This document shows, piece by piece, positions 1-5,911 of a stretch of DNA of 6,431 bases. The DNA is from Actinomycetes bacterium (lineage in GTDB: Bacteria; Actinomycetota; Acidimicrobiia; Acidimicrobiales; Acidimicrobiaceae), in NCBI GenBank assembly GCA_021819025.1, contig JAKASN010000116.1, forward strand, positions 1 to 6,431, in the 5' to 3' direction. Numbering within the stretch: position 1 is the first letter of the stretch; every line of letters starts with the position of its first letter. Both the position numbers and the translations under genes were made by a program. The notes under the pieces are model-generated. The model did not search any database and had not been told where the DNA came from. It saw nothing but the letters and a program-made list of their open reading frames with translations.

Positions 1-1733
1 ATTTCGGCAAAACAGCCGAGTTGGTTCGTACCGCAGGCGCAAAAAGCCACCTCGAAGCACTGGTATTTTCAATCGTGCGCTATTTAGTCGCAATGGATAT
101 CCTGCTCGTTGTAGCAATAATCGCCTACGCAAGATTGAACGCTTTGCCACTGGCCGAGGTGCTTCCATTTGCTTTGATATTGCTCGTCGCCTCCGTTCCG
201 GTTGCTCTGCCAGCCACCTTTACCCTCGCCACTGCGCTCGCGTCTCTGGGCCTTGTCCAGCGAGGAGTACTTGTCACGCGCCTTGGAGCCATTGAGGAGG
301 CCGCCGCGATGAGTGTTATTTGCAGCGACAAGACGGGCACCCTTACCCAGAATCGCCTCACCCTGACCGCTACGCAACCGTGGCCCGGACACTCCGAAGA
401 CGAACTGCTCCAAATGGCCGCTGTTGCAAGCGACGCAGCGACGCAGGATCCCATCGATATTGCCATTCTTGCCGCTGCAAATGACCATGCCATCACCCAA
501 GAGAGCCGCATCGATTTCATCCCCTTCGACCCTTCGTCAAAGCGGTCGGAGGCGCATTTTATCAGAGGAAGCACCACCTGGCATACCCTGAAAGGAGCCC
601 CGCAGGTAGTCGCGGCGATCTCGTTTTGTCAAGATAGCCAGGAGACCACGGAGCGCCTCGCTGCTTCAGGTGCCAGGGTTATCGGCGTCGCAGCTGGACC
701 AAAAGGCTCCGAGACCTTTCTTGGGCTGATCGCGCTGTCGGATCCCATTCGTCCTGATGCTCCAGAGGTACTCGGTAAACTTCTCGACCTTGGGATACAA
801 GTCCGCATGGTAACCGGCGACACCGCTGCTACCGCGGCAAGCGTCGCAAAAGCACTCGGTCTTGCTGGGGCGGTCTGCACCGAGAGACCGCTCGACCCTG
901 GTTGCGCGATCTATGCTGGGGTCTTCCCAGAAGATAAGTTCGAACTCGTCAAGACGCTGCAAGATTCCGGACACGTGGTAGGGATGACCGGAGATGGAGT
1001 AAACGACGCACCAGCACTCAAGCAGGCCGAAGTTGGCATCGCAGTGGAGGCTGCCACTGATGTAGCAAAAGCTGCTGCGAGCCTGGTGTTGACCACGCCC
1101 GGCCTCGCCGGGGTCATTGACGCGGTCACCACCGGAAGAAGCGTCTATCAACGCATGCTTACCTACACCATAAACAAGATCGTCAAGACCTTCCAGGTGG
1201 CTCTCTTTCTAAGCTTAGGTCTGCTTTTCCTACACACCTTCGTGATAAGCCCCTTGTTGGTTTTGCTTCTCCTCTTTGCCAACGACTTCGTTACGATGTC
1301 GCTTGCAACGGACAATGTGCATCCATCTGCTGGCCCAGACAGATGGAACGTTGGGACACTAGTAATTTCATCGGCAGCGATCGCCACCGCATGGTTGGCG
1401 TATATCTTTGCGGTGCGTATCTTCGGGCAATGGTGGGGAATGAACCAAGGCGCGCTAGAGACCACAGCATTTGTCGGTCTCGTTTACTCAGGGATCGCCA
1501 ATGTCTTACTGGTACGTTCGCGTGGCCACATGTTCTCGAGTCGGCCCGGACGCGCTCTTTTATTGGCTGGCACCGCAGACATCGTAACGGTGACCGTCAT
1601 GGCCCACTTCGGCATCCTCATGACCGCACTGCCATGGCAATTTCTGGGTTACGTACTGGCTGGAACCGCGATATATGTCGCAATTTTGGATCAGATCAAG
1701 GTTCCACTCCTCCGACGCCTAGAAGGTCGTTAG
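1..1733 (+). CDS. P-type ATPase, probable H+-exporting (type III), 5' end outside window
   Basis: This is an integral membrane cation pump driven by a phospho-aspartate cycle, most likely exporting protons. The reading frame is open from the first base; its first full codon is at 3 and begins FGKTAELV, the actuator-to-membrane motif of proton ATPases, so the TTG at 21 is not a real start. In order one sees a membrane hairpin with PVALPA near 200-220, the phosphorylation motif CSDKTGTLTQN (acceptor Asp at 327-329), the nucleotide-binding FDPSSKR and KGAP, then VTGDT (807-824) and TGDGVNDAP (987-1010). About six C-terminal membrane segments follow. NDFVTM (Asp at 1284-1286) and the following DN-V-PS--PD-W pattern match the segment that carries the proton-binding Asp in plant and fungal H+-ATPases. 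About 576 residues are present; roughly 200-250 are missing upstream. The gene converges on whiB with a 65-bp gap and no clear terminator. Family is certain; proton specificity is inferred, since Mg2+ or other cations are possible. Confidence 0.93.
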   Translation, partial: FGKTAELVRTAGAKSHLEALVFSIVRYLVAMDILLVVAIIAYARLNALPLAEVLPFALILLVASVPVALPATFTLATALASLGLVQRGVLVTRLGAIEEAAAMSVICSDKTGTLTQNRLTLTATQPWPGHSEDELLQMAAVASDAATQDPIDIAILAAANDHAITQESRIDFIPFDPSSKRSEAHFIRGSTTWHTLKGAPQVVAAISFCQDSQETTERLAASGARVIGVAAGPKGSETFLGLIALSDPIRPDAPEVLGKLLDLGIQVRMVTGDTAATAASVAKALGLAGAVCTERPLDPGCAIYAGVFPEDKFELVKTLQDSGHVVGMTGDGVNDAPALKQAEVGIAVEAATDVAKAAASLVLTTPGLAGVIDAVTTGRSVYQRMLTYTINKIVKTFQVALFLSLGLLFLHTFVISPLLVLLLLFANDFVTMSLATDNVHPSAGPDRWNVGTLVISSAAIATAWLAYIFAVRIFGQWWGMNQGALETTAFVGLVYSGIANVLLVRSRGHMFSSRPGRALLLAGTADIVTVTVMAHFGILMTALPWQFLGYVLAGTAIYVAILDQIKVPLLRRLEGR

Positions 1734-1798
1734 CAAGGCTGGCAAGCGAACCATGCCTTATCGCAGATCGAAACCGCCACCTTGCGACCCCAGACCTC

Positions 1799-2083
1799 TT
1801 AGGCGAAATGCGCGCGAGCTCGAATGCTGCTTCGTTGGCGCTCACGATACATTTTGCGCCGCTCGCGCTCGGAAAGGCCACCCCAGATGCCAAATCTTTC
1901 ATCGCGGCTGATGGCGTAATCGAGACAGTCCGGCTGCACCGGGCACTCCCTGCAGACCGCTTTGGCAGATGCAGATGGCACTCCGCGGTCCGGATAAAAG
2001 ATCTCCGGATCCCAACCCTTGCACCGCGCCTTCTCGTGCCAGCTCTCCAATACGACGGAGAGATCTTGCCCGACAATGGTCAC
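1799..2083 (-). CDS. whiB: WhiB-family [4Fe-4S] transcriptional regulator (WhiB/WhiB2-like)
   Basis: This is a small cytoplasmic iron-sulfur transcription factor of the Wbl family. These proteins bind a 4Fe-4S cluster and usually act together with the principal sigma factor. Counted from the GTG start, the four cluster cysteines are C21, C44, C47 and C53, the last three in the CxxC-x5-C spacing (CRECPVQPDC). They are followed by the family signature FGIWGGLSERERRK and a basic tail (RERQRSSIRARA) suited to DNA binding. The DERFGIWGGLSERERR stretch resembles Streptomyces WhiB and mycobacterial WhiB2/WhmD, linked to septation and development, rather than WhiB7, whose AT-hook is absent. An in-frame ATG at 2122 would give 107 residues. 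I prefer GTG at 2083 (94 residues) because AAGGAG sits 7 nt before it, whereas the ATG has its only purine-rich stretch buried in a hairpin. It lies in the same direction as the VWA gene but 256 bp downstream of that gene's stop, so it is probably a separate transcript. Confidence 0.93.
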   Translation of the reverse strand: MTIVGQDLSVVLESWHEKARCKGWDPEIFYPDRGVPSASAKAVCRECPVQPDCLDYAISRDERFGIWGGLSERERRKMYRERQRSSIRARAHFA

Positions 2084-2090
2084 AGCCAGT

Positions 2091-2096
2091 CTCCTT
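2091..2096 (-). promoter_or_regulatory. Ribosome binding site of whiB (supports GTG start)
   Basis: On the - strand this reads AAGGAG, preceded by GGGG, with a 7-nt spacer to the GTG at 2083. It is an excellent Shine-Dalgarno sequence and is the reason for choosing the internal GTG over the ATG 39 bases upstream. Confidence 0.7.
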
Positions 2097-2133
2097 CCCC
2101 CAAAGGCTCGAACTTCGCTCATCTCAAGAGTAC

Positions 2134-2151
2134 ATCCCCCTCGCGGGGGAT
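2134..2151 (-). promoter_or_regulatory. GC-rich hairpin in whiB leader
   Basis: A perfect 7-bp stem (ATCCCCC / GGGGGAT) closes a 4-nt loop. On the transcribed - strand the loop is GCGA, a stable GNRA tetraloop. It lies 12 bases upstream of the in-frame ATG at 2122 and 51 bases upstream of the preferred GTG. No T-run follows, so it is not a standard intrinsic terminator. It may stabilise the leader or regulate translation, or transcription start could lie downstream of it; the function is inferred. Confidence 0.5.
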
Positions 2152-2170
2152 CTACTCACCCCACAAGGCA

Positions 2171-2241
2171 AACTGTCAGTGATCTTAGCTAACCGGTAGC
2201 GGCGTTCGTTCAATTCCAAACTAAAAATTCCCTAGACAGTT
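2171..2241. repeat. Widely spaced 7-bp inverted repeat flanking the candidate whiB promoter
   Basis: AACTGTC at 2171-2177 and its exact reverse complement GACAGTT at 2235-2241 bracket the candidate promoter with 57 bp between. The left arm runs on as AACTGTCAGTG, itself a short dyad (ACTG-T-CAGT). Half-sites on either side of a promoter would suit a looping repressor, but a 7-bp match over this distance may also arise by chance. Confidence 0.3.
2182..2187 (-). promoter_or_regulatory. Candidate -10 element of whiB promoter
   Basis: The - strand reads TAAGAT here, a good match to the actinobacterial -10 pattern TAnnnT. It would give a leader of about 90 nt that includes the 2134-2151 hairpin. 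The nearest -35-like hexamer, TTGAAC (2208-2213), is 20 bp away, longer than the usual 17-18, so the assignment is weak. A GGAAT (2214-2218) followed 19 bp later by GTT could instead suggest an ECF-type promoter. Confidence 0.3.
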
Positions 2242-2275
2242 AATTCACCCCTTCGCAGGGCTCAACAGGAATTAA
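2240..2275. repeat. Composite inverted repeat (possible structured element)
   Basis: An outer perfect 7-bp inverted repeat, TTAATTC (2240-2246) and GAATTAA (2269-2275), encloses a small 4-bp hairpin CCCT-TCGC-AGGG (2249-2260). On the - strand the inner loop is again GCGA, as in the whiB leader hairpin. A T-rich stretch (AATTTTTAG) lies 10-20 bases downstream on the - strand, too far for a textbook terminator. It could be a secondary terminator for the AAA+/VWA operon or a regulator site. Confidence 0.35.
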
Positions 2276-2310
2276 TCCATCTCGACAAACGCCAGAAATG
2301 CCAAAGGACA

Positions 2311-2336
2311 ACATTCGCGCCTCGAAGCGCGAATGT
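2311..2336 (-). terminator. Stem-loop terminator of the AAA+/VWA operon
   Basis: ACATTCGCGC (2311-2320) and GCGCGAATGT (2327-2336) form a perfect 10-bp stem with a 6-nt loop, starting 3 bases beyond the VWA stop codon on the - strand. Only a poor T-tract follows (TGTCCTTTGG), as is common for actinobacterial terminators. Position and perfect pairing make termination or 3'-end protection the likely role. Confidence 0.7.
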
Positions 2337-2339
2337 GAA

Positions 2340-4343
2340 TCAAGAAGAGCGGTGTCGCTCAAGAAAGTCTACGAGTACGTATCGGCCAAGATTGGCAGGA
2401 TCGGTGTAAAATACCCGACCTCGATTGATCCTGGCGACACGGCTCATGAAGTCCCGCAGGTAGTCGTTCGCGTCAAGGACGAAGGAGTTGATCACGATCC
2501 CCGCACGTGAACAGCGCTTGACTTCGTTCAGCGTCGCAACGATGGTTTCGGGAGCCGGCGGATAGCTAAAGAAAGGATCTCCGCCTGGGAGTATGTGTGC
2601 GGTGGGTTCGCCGTCTGTGATCATCAATATCTGGTGCGTTCCTGGTCGCCCACCCAGGAGCTTTCTCGCCCGCCGCAAAGCGTCTTCCATGTTGGTACCG
2701 TAAACATAGTCCCACGACACGCTAGGAAGGTCCTTAGCTTTAATTTCGTGGGCCACTTCAGAGAAGCCCACGATCGCCAAGTAGTCCTTCGGATATCGCG
2801 TCGAGATAAGCGAGTGAAGTGCCATCGCGACCTTTTTCGCGGAGAGGAAGTTGTCTCGAAGGGGCATGGAAAGCGAGAGGTCGAGACACAACACAGTGGA
2901 CGCCGCAAGAAGAGACTCATTGGTCTCGATCTCGAAGTCATCTACAGTGATGCGAAGCGGCAAACCTCCACCTTGTCGGACAATGGCATTGCGCATAGTA
3001 CTCGGAATGGAGAGATTGAGAGGGTCACCGAATTCGTAGCTTTTAGTCTCAAAGTCCTTGTCGACACCTATGCCCTGGCGGTGCCAGTCATGAGAACCGA
3101 ATTTGCCTTCAACGAGTTCCTCGAAGACATCGCCAAGCATCTTTTCCCCTATCTTGCGTAACCCCCGCGCACTCAACTCAAGGCGATCCTCGGTGGTGGA
3201 TATGAGACCTGCCTCTTCGAGCTGGCGCGCTACCTCGGCTAGGCGCGCAAGTGAATTCGCCTCCTTCTCACCCAAAGATTCGCTAACTTGGTCAAAATCC
3301 AGGTGGGATAAGTCTCCTGGCGAAGTAACCGAACGCAAAAATGTCTCGATCGAATCCAAATCGGAGAGGTTGCCTAAAGCTTGGTGGGCTTCGGCAACGC
3401 TCAATGCCCCATCGCCGCGAAAACCCATCTGGCTAAGTGCGCTCGTATCGACCATCGAGGCAAGGGAGCTCATAAGTTGGCTCATCTGCCAAGAGAGATC
3501 GAGATCGGAAAAGGCCGCTCCCGCAAGTGAGGCTAGTTCGGCTTGTTGGTCGGGCGAAAGTGCCCCGAAGGCGAGCGAGGCTGCAGACATTTGCGCCGCG
3601 AGATACTCCAACAGCTCTGCAACGTTAGAGATTCCGGCGGGGAATGACGCCCCATATTTGGCCATAAACTGGTCAAATTCCGCCGAGGTGTCCTCGCCTC
3701 GCTGGTGGGAACCGATAAGGGAGTTCATCTCGGCAAGCATCTCACGCATAGCCCCAAGTGATTCGGGGCTCATTTGTGAGAGGGAGTCCTTAGCGGAGTT
3801 GAAGAAGGACTGGGAAAATTCTTCTCGAATCGAAGCTAGCAAATCGTCAAAAGCCGCTTTCGCCTCCGGTGATATAAAGTCGTATTGACTCAATGCGGAG
3901 AGCTTCGAGGAAAGACTGGGGCCAAGCGCGTCCAACTCCAATTCATGATCCAGGAAGAGCCCCTCGGCGCTGCGTATCCGCTCAGAGTTGGAAGATCCGC
4001 TTGCATCTTCGAGAAATCTCTCCAATGCGGCGCGTTCCTTGGCGACGATTTCGCGTATCGCTTCGTCGAGTTCTCGCGTCCTACCGGAGGGATCGTATCG
4101 CTGCAGGATCTGCTCCCGGCGTTCCTTGAGCCTGGCAAGAACTTCACGCAGGCCAAGAATGTCCTCCCCATCGGCGCGGCGGATTCCTTTGGCGAGCAAT
4201 TCACGCAAGGCGGCCATGGGATCACCGTGGTAAAGAAGTGAATCTGAAAGTTCAGAAAATATCTCTTCGGCCTCAAGATTGAAGTCCTGGGTACCATCCC
4301 AACGTCGATAGCTCACAATTCGCCATGATCCCGGCACTCTCAT
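2340..4343 (-). CDS. VWA-domain protein (CoxE/ViaA-like partner of MoxR AAA+ ATPase)
   Basis: This 667-residue protein is probably cytoplasmic, with no signal peptide or membrane segment visible. The first ~400 residues are acidic, helical and rich in Ala, Ser, Leu and Glu, with coiled-coil-like stretches near 60-115 and a Ser/Met/Ala-rich region near 185-310. The C-terminal ~180 residues (about 481-660) form a von Willebrand A domain with an intact metal site (MIDAS): DLSLS (D488, S490, S492), T550 in YGTNM, and D577 in ITDGEPTA. A helical N-terminus with a C-terminal VWA domain is also the layout of E. coli ViaA, and size and context recall M. tuberculosis Rv0959 (from memory). Its ATG overlaps the stop of the upstream AAA+ gene as ATGA (4340-4343), with only a weak purine-rich RBS, which suggests translational coupling and matched amounts. 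VWA partners usually act as adaptors that bring substrates to the MoxR ATPase. The substrate here is unknown. Confidence 0.9.
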   Translation of the reverse strand: MRVPGSWRIVSYRRWDGTQDFNLEAEEIFSELSDSLLYHGDPMAALRELLAKGIRRADGEDILGLREVLARLKERREQILQRYDPSGRTRELDEAIREIVAKERAALERFLEDASGSSNSERIRSAEGLFLDHELELDALGPSLSSKLSALSQYDFISPEAKAAFDDLLASIREEFSQSFFNSAKDSLSQMSPESLGAMREMLAEMNSLIGSHQRGEDTSAEFDQFMAKYGASFPAGISNVAELLEYLAAQMSAASLAFGALSPDQQAELASLAGAAFSDLDLSWQMSQLMSSLASMVDTSALSQMGFRGDGALSVAEAHQALGNLSDLDSIETFLRSVTSPGDLSHLDFDQVSESLGEKEANSLARLAEVARQLEEAGLISTTEDRLELSARGLRKIGEKMLGDVFEELVEGKFGSHDWHRQGIGVDKDFETKSYEFGDPLNLSIPSTMRNAIVRQGGGLPLRITVDDFEIETNESLLAASTVLCLDLSLSMPLRDNFLSAKKVAMALHSLISTRYPKDYLAIVGFSEVAHEIKAKDLPSVSWDYVYGTNMEDALRRARKLLGGRPGTHQILMITDGEPTAHILPGGDPFFSYPPAPETIVATLNEVKRCSRAGIVINSFVLDANDYLRDFMSRVARINRGRVFYTDPANLGRYVLVDFLERHRSS

Positions 4344-5746
4344 CTGCTTCTCTTCGCATAGATCGAGGAAAACTCTCCTTGGTACTTGTTGAGGCGCTTG
4401 GCAAGGTGGAGGCCCTCGAGCAAGAACTCCAGGGCGGCAAGCTCTGCCGGCCTTTCAGAGCGAGCTTCGATTCGTGCGATCACTTCCTTGATCTCGGGGA
4501 GCGTCTCGAGAATCTTCTCCAGGTCTTCATCAGAGTTCTCGTCGCCGACCGATACTTCGTAGCCCTCCTCGAAGAGGGCCACCAGCCCGCGCAACTCCTC
4601 GAGAGCAACCACCGATCTAAACACCTCGAGGATGGACTTGGCGACCAGCTTCTGGATCACTGCGACCTCGTCGGTCTCTTCCACGGTATCGAGTTCAATC
4701 TTTCCCGCCATCGAGGCCGCAAGCACCCAAAAGTCACTCGGCCTCACCACCGCAAGATTCTCCCCTGACAACAACGACCGCCGCACCGCTGCAGCTTCCA
4801 GGGCCTCATAGTTAGCCACCGTGGTGCGCACCGAGACCCCAGAGCGCTGGTTTATTACCGGCGAGGTGCGCGCCAGAGCTGAGGTAGAGGCGATGGTGGC
4901 ACGAAGGTAACCCGGAAAATAGATCTCCAATTCAGAAGTCGGCGCACGGAAGATCTCTTGATCGACGATTTCAAGTTCGATCTCTGTGCTGAGTGGGTAG
5001 TGGGTGCGGATTTGAGAGCCGAAGCGGTCTTTGAGGGGTGTGATGAGTCGCCCTCTATTGGTGTAGTCCTCCGGATTCGCGGAGGCGATAAGCATGACGT
5101 CAAGGGGCAGTGAAATTCGATAACCGCGGATCTGTACGTCGCGTTCCTCCAAAATTGACAAGAGACCCACCTGAATTCGTTCAGCCAGGTCGGGGAGCTC
5201 GTTGATGGCGAATATGCCACGGTTGGTACGAGGCACGAGACCAAAGTGCATGGTAAGTTCGTCGGCAAGATACCTGCCTTCGGCAACTTTGATGGGATCG
5301 ACATCTCCGATCAAATCCGCCATGGAGGTATCTGGAGTGGCAAGCTTCTCACCAAAGCGCTGGCTACGGTGAACAAACTCAACCGGGGTTTCGTCCCCGA
5401 GCTCCAGGACAAGCGCTCTCGCAAATGCTGAGACAGGTCGATAAGGGTCGTCGTTGATCTCCGAGCCCGCAACAATCGGCAGCCACTCATCGAGAAGAGA
5501 AACCAATGACCGGATGATGCGCGACTTTCCTTGGCCGCGCTCTCCAAGAAGAATTATGTCGTGCCCTGCCAACAGTGCGGTCTCCAACTGAGGAAGCACG
5601 GTGGACTCATAACCATGAATCCCCGCAATTAGGGGTTCCCCGCTTTTGATCTTGCCAATGGCGTTGCTCCGGATCTCCGCTCGAACCGAGATCGACTTCC
5701 AACCAGACGCTCTTAGCTGACCCAGCGTTTTTATTTCGTGCTCCAT
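4340..5746 (-). CDS. MoxR/magnesium-chelatase-like AAA+ ATPase
   Basis: This 468-residue cytoplasmic AAA+ protein is probably an oligomeric chaperone-like ATPase. It has Walker A GERGQGKS (68-75), a Walker B-position motif GIFAINE (177-183), sensor 1 in ASANPED (N224), a candidate arginine finger in LKDRFG (R241), and a candidate sensor 2 in SGVSVRT (R307). The Walker B Asp is replaced by Asn (N182) while the Glu is kept. An acidic helical C-terminal tail follows. Annotation pipelines often call such proteins magnesium chelatase ChlI, but no chlorophyll genes are near and the VWA partner points to the MoxR group; size and context recall Rv0958. I chose the ATG at 5746 because conserved-looking sequence (TLGQLRASG) begins right after it; a TTG at 5776 would add 10 residues. 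The ATG has no good RBS but has TATCGT 7 nt upstream, fitting a leaderless mRNA. It is first in a two-gene operon with the VWA gene and divergent from sdhA. Confidence 0.9.
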   Translation of the reverse strand: MEHEIKTLGQLRASGWKSISVRAEIRSNAIGKIKSGEPLIAGIHGYESTVLPQLETALLAGHDIILLGERGQGKSRIIRSLVSLLDEWLPIVAGSEINDDPYRPVSAFARALVLELGDETPVEFVHRSQRFGEKLATPDTSMADLIGDVDPIKVAEGRYLADELTMHFGLVPRTNRGIFAINELPDLAERIQVGLLSILEERDVQIRGYRISLPLDVMLIASANPEDYTNRGRLITPLKDRFGSQIRTHYPLSTEIELEIVDQEIFRAPTSELEIYFPGYLRATIASTSALARTSPVINQRSGVSVRTTVANYEALEAAAVRRSLLSGENLAVVRPSDFWVLAASMAGKIELDTVEETDEVAVIQKLVAKSILEVFRSVVALEELRGLVALFEEGYEVSVGDENSDEDLEKILETLPEIKEVIARIEARSERPAELAALEFLLEGLHLAKRLNKYQGEFSSIYAKRSR

Positions 5747-5753
5747 AGATACA

Positions 5754-5759
5754 ACGATA
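5754..5759 (-). promoter_or_regulatory. Candidate -10 of a leaderless AAA+/VWA operon transcript
   Basis: The - strand reads TATCGT, fitting TAnnnT, and ends 7 nt before the ATG at 5746, the spacing expected when transcription starts at the A of the start codon. The lack of a usable Shine-Dalgarno supports this. There is no recognisable -35 hexamer at 16-18 bp (TCAGCA at 17). Confidence 0.4.
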
Positions 5760-5769
5760 GGCCAACTCC

Positions 5770-5798
5770 GAGACAATGCTGAGACATTGCCCGCAATG
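5770..5798. promoter_or_regulatory. Candidate operator: 11-bp-spaced direct repeats plus palindrome
   Basis: GAGACAATGC (5770-5779) is repeated as GAGACATTGC (5781-5790), 9 of 10 bases identical and exactly 11 bp apart. The second copy overlaps a perfect palindrome CATTGC-CC-GCAATG (5785-5798). The cluster covers where the -35 of the leaderless operon promoter would lie and is upstream of sdhA, so a regulator bound here could control both directions. The binding protein is unknown. Confidence 0.45.
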
Positions 5799-5864
5799 GA
5801 AACTTGGCTTCGTAGGCGGGAAATGGGCGACGTGCCACGGACAAAAACACAAGGATTTCGGCTT

Positions 5865-5870
5865 TAGATT
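5865..5870 (+). promoter_or_regulatory. Weak candidate -10 of sdhA
   Basis: TAGATT fits the loose pattern TAnnnT and would give a leader of about 35 nt. No -35-like hexamer is present at normal spacing, so this is only a suggestion. Confidence 0.2.
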
Positions 5871-5898
5871 TCACATCCCACGCGTTTCGTGCCAAGCT

Positions 5899-5903
5899 AG
5901 GAA
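5899..5903 (+). promoter_or_regulatory. Ribosome binding site of sdhA
   Basis: AGGAA lies 8 nt before the GTG at 5912. An in-frame GTG at 5906 would be only about 2 nt away, too close, so this site decides the start in favour of 5912. Confidence 0.6.
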
Positions 5904-5911
5904 GTGTGAAA

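Noticed and set aside
1733..1785. Possible terminator: GCAAGG (1733-1738) with CCTTGC (1780-1785)
   Set aside because: The stem is only 6 bp with a 41-nt loop and no T-run, so it is not convincing.
1343..2182. Long + strand open frame (279 codons) overlapping the ATPase end and whiB
   Set aside because: It lies out of frame over the ATPase membrane domain and antisense to whiB. The product is Arg/His/Ser-rich with no recognisable domain, typical of a shadow frame.
2152..2310. Possible tRNA, riboswitch or small ORF in the whiB upstream region
   Set aside because: No cloverleaf, no recognisable riboswitch core and no ORF with an RBS was seen; only short dyads are present.
2595..3161. 188-codon + strand open frame
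   Set aside because: It is antisense to the MIDAS-containing VWA domain, which is clearly the real coding strand.
3103..3888. 261-codon + strand open frame
   Set aside because: It is antisense to the VWA gene; its Ser-rich composition mirrors the Ser/Ala/Glu codons of that gene and no domain is visible.
4325..4768. 147-codon + strand open frame
   Set aside because: It is antisense to the C-terminal part of the AAA+ gene, with no RBS or domain evidence.
4340..5746. Annotation as magnesium chelatase subunit I for (bacterio)chlorophyll synthesis
   Set aside because: There are no other pigment genes in the window; the separate VWA partner with a MIDAS and the overall architecture fit MoxR-type chaperone pairs better.
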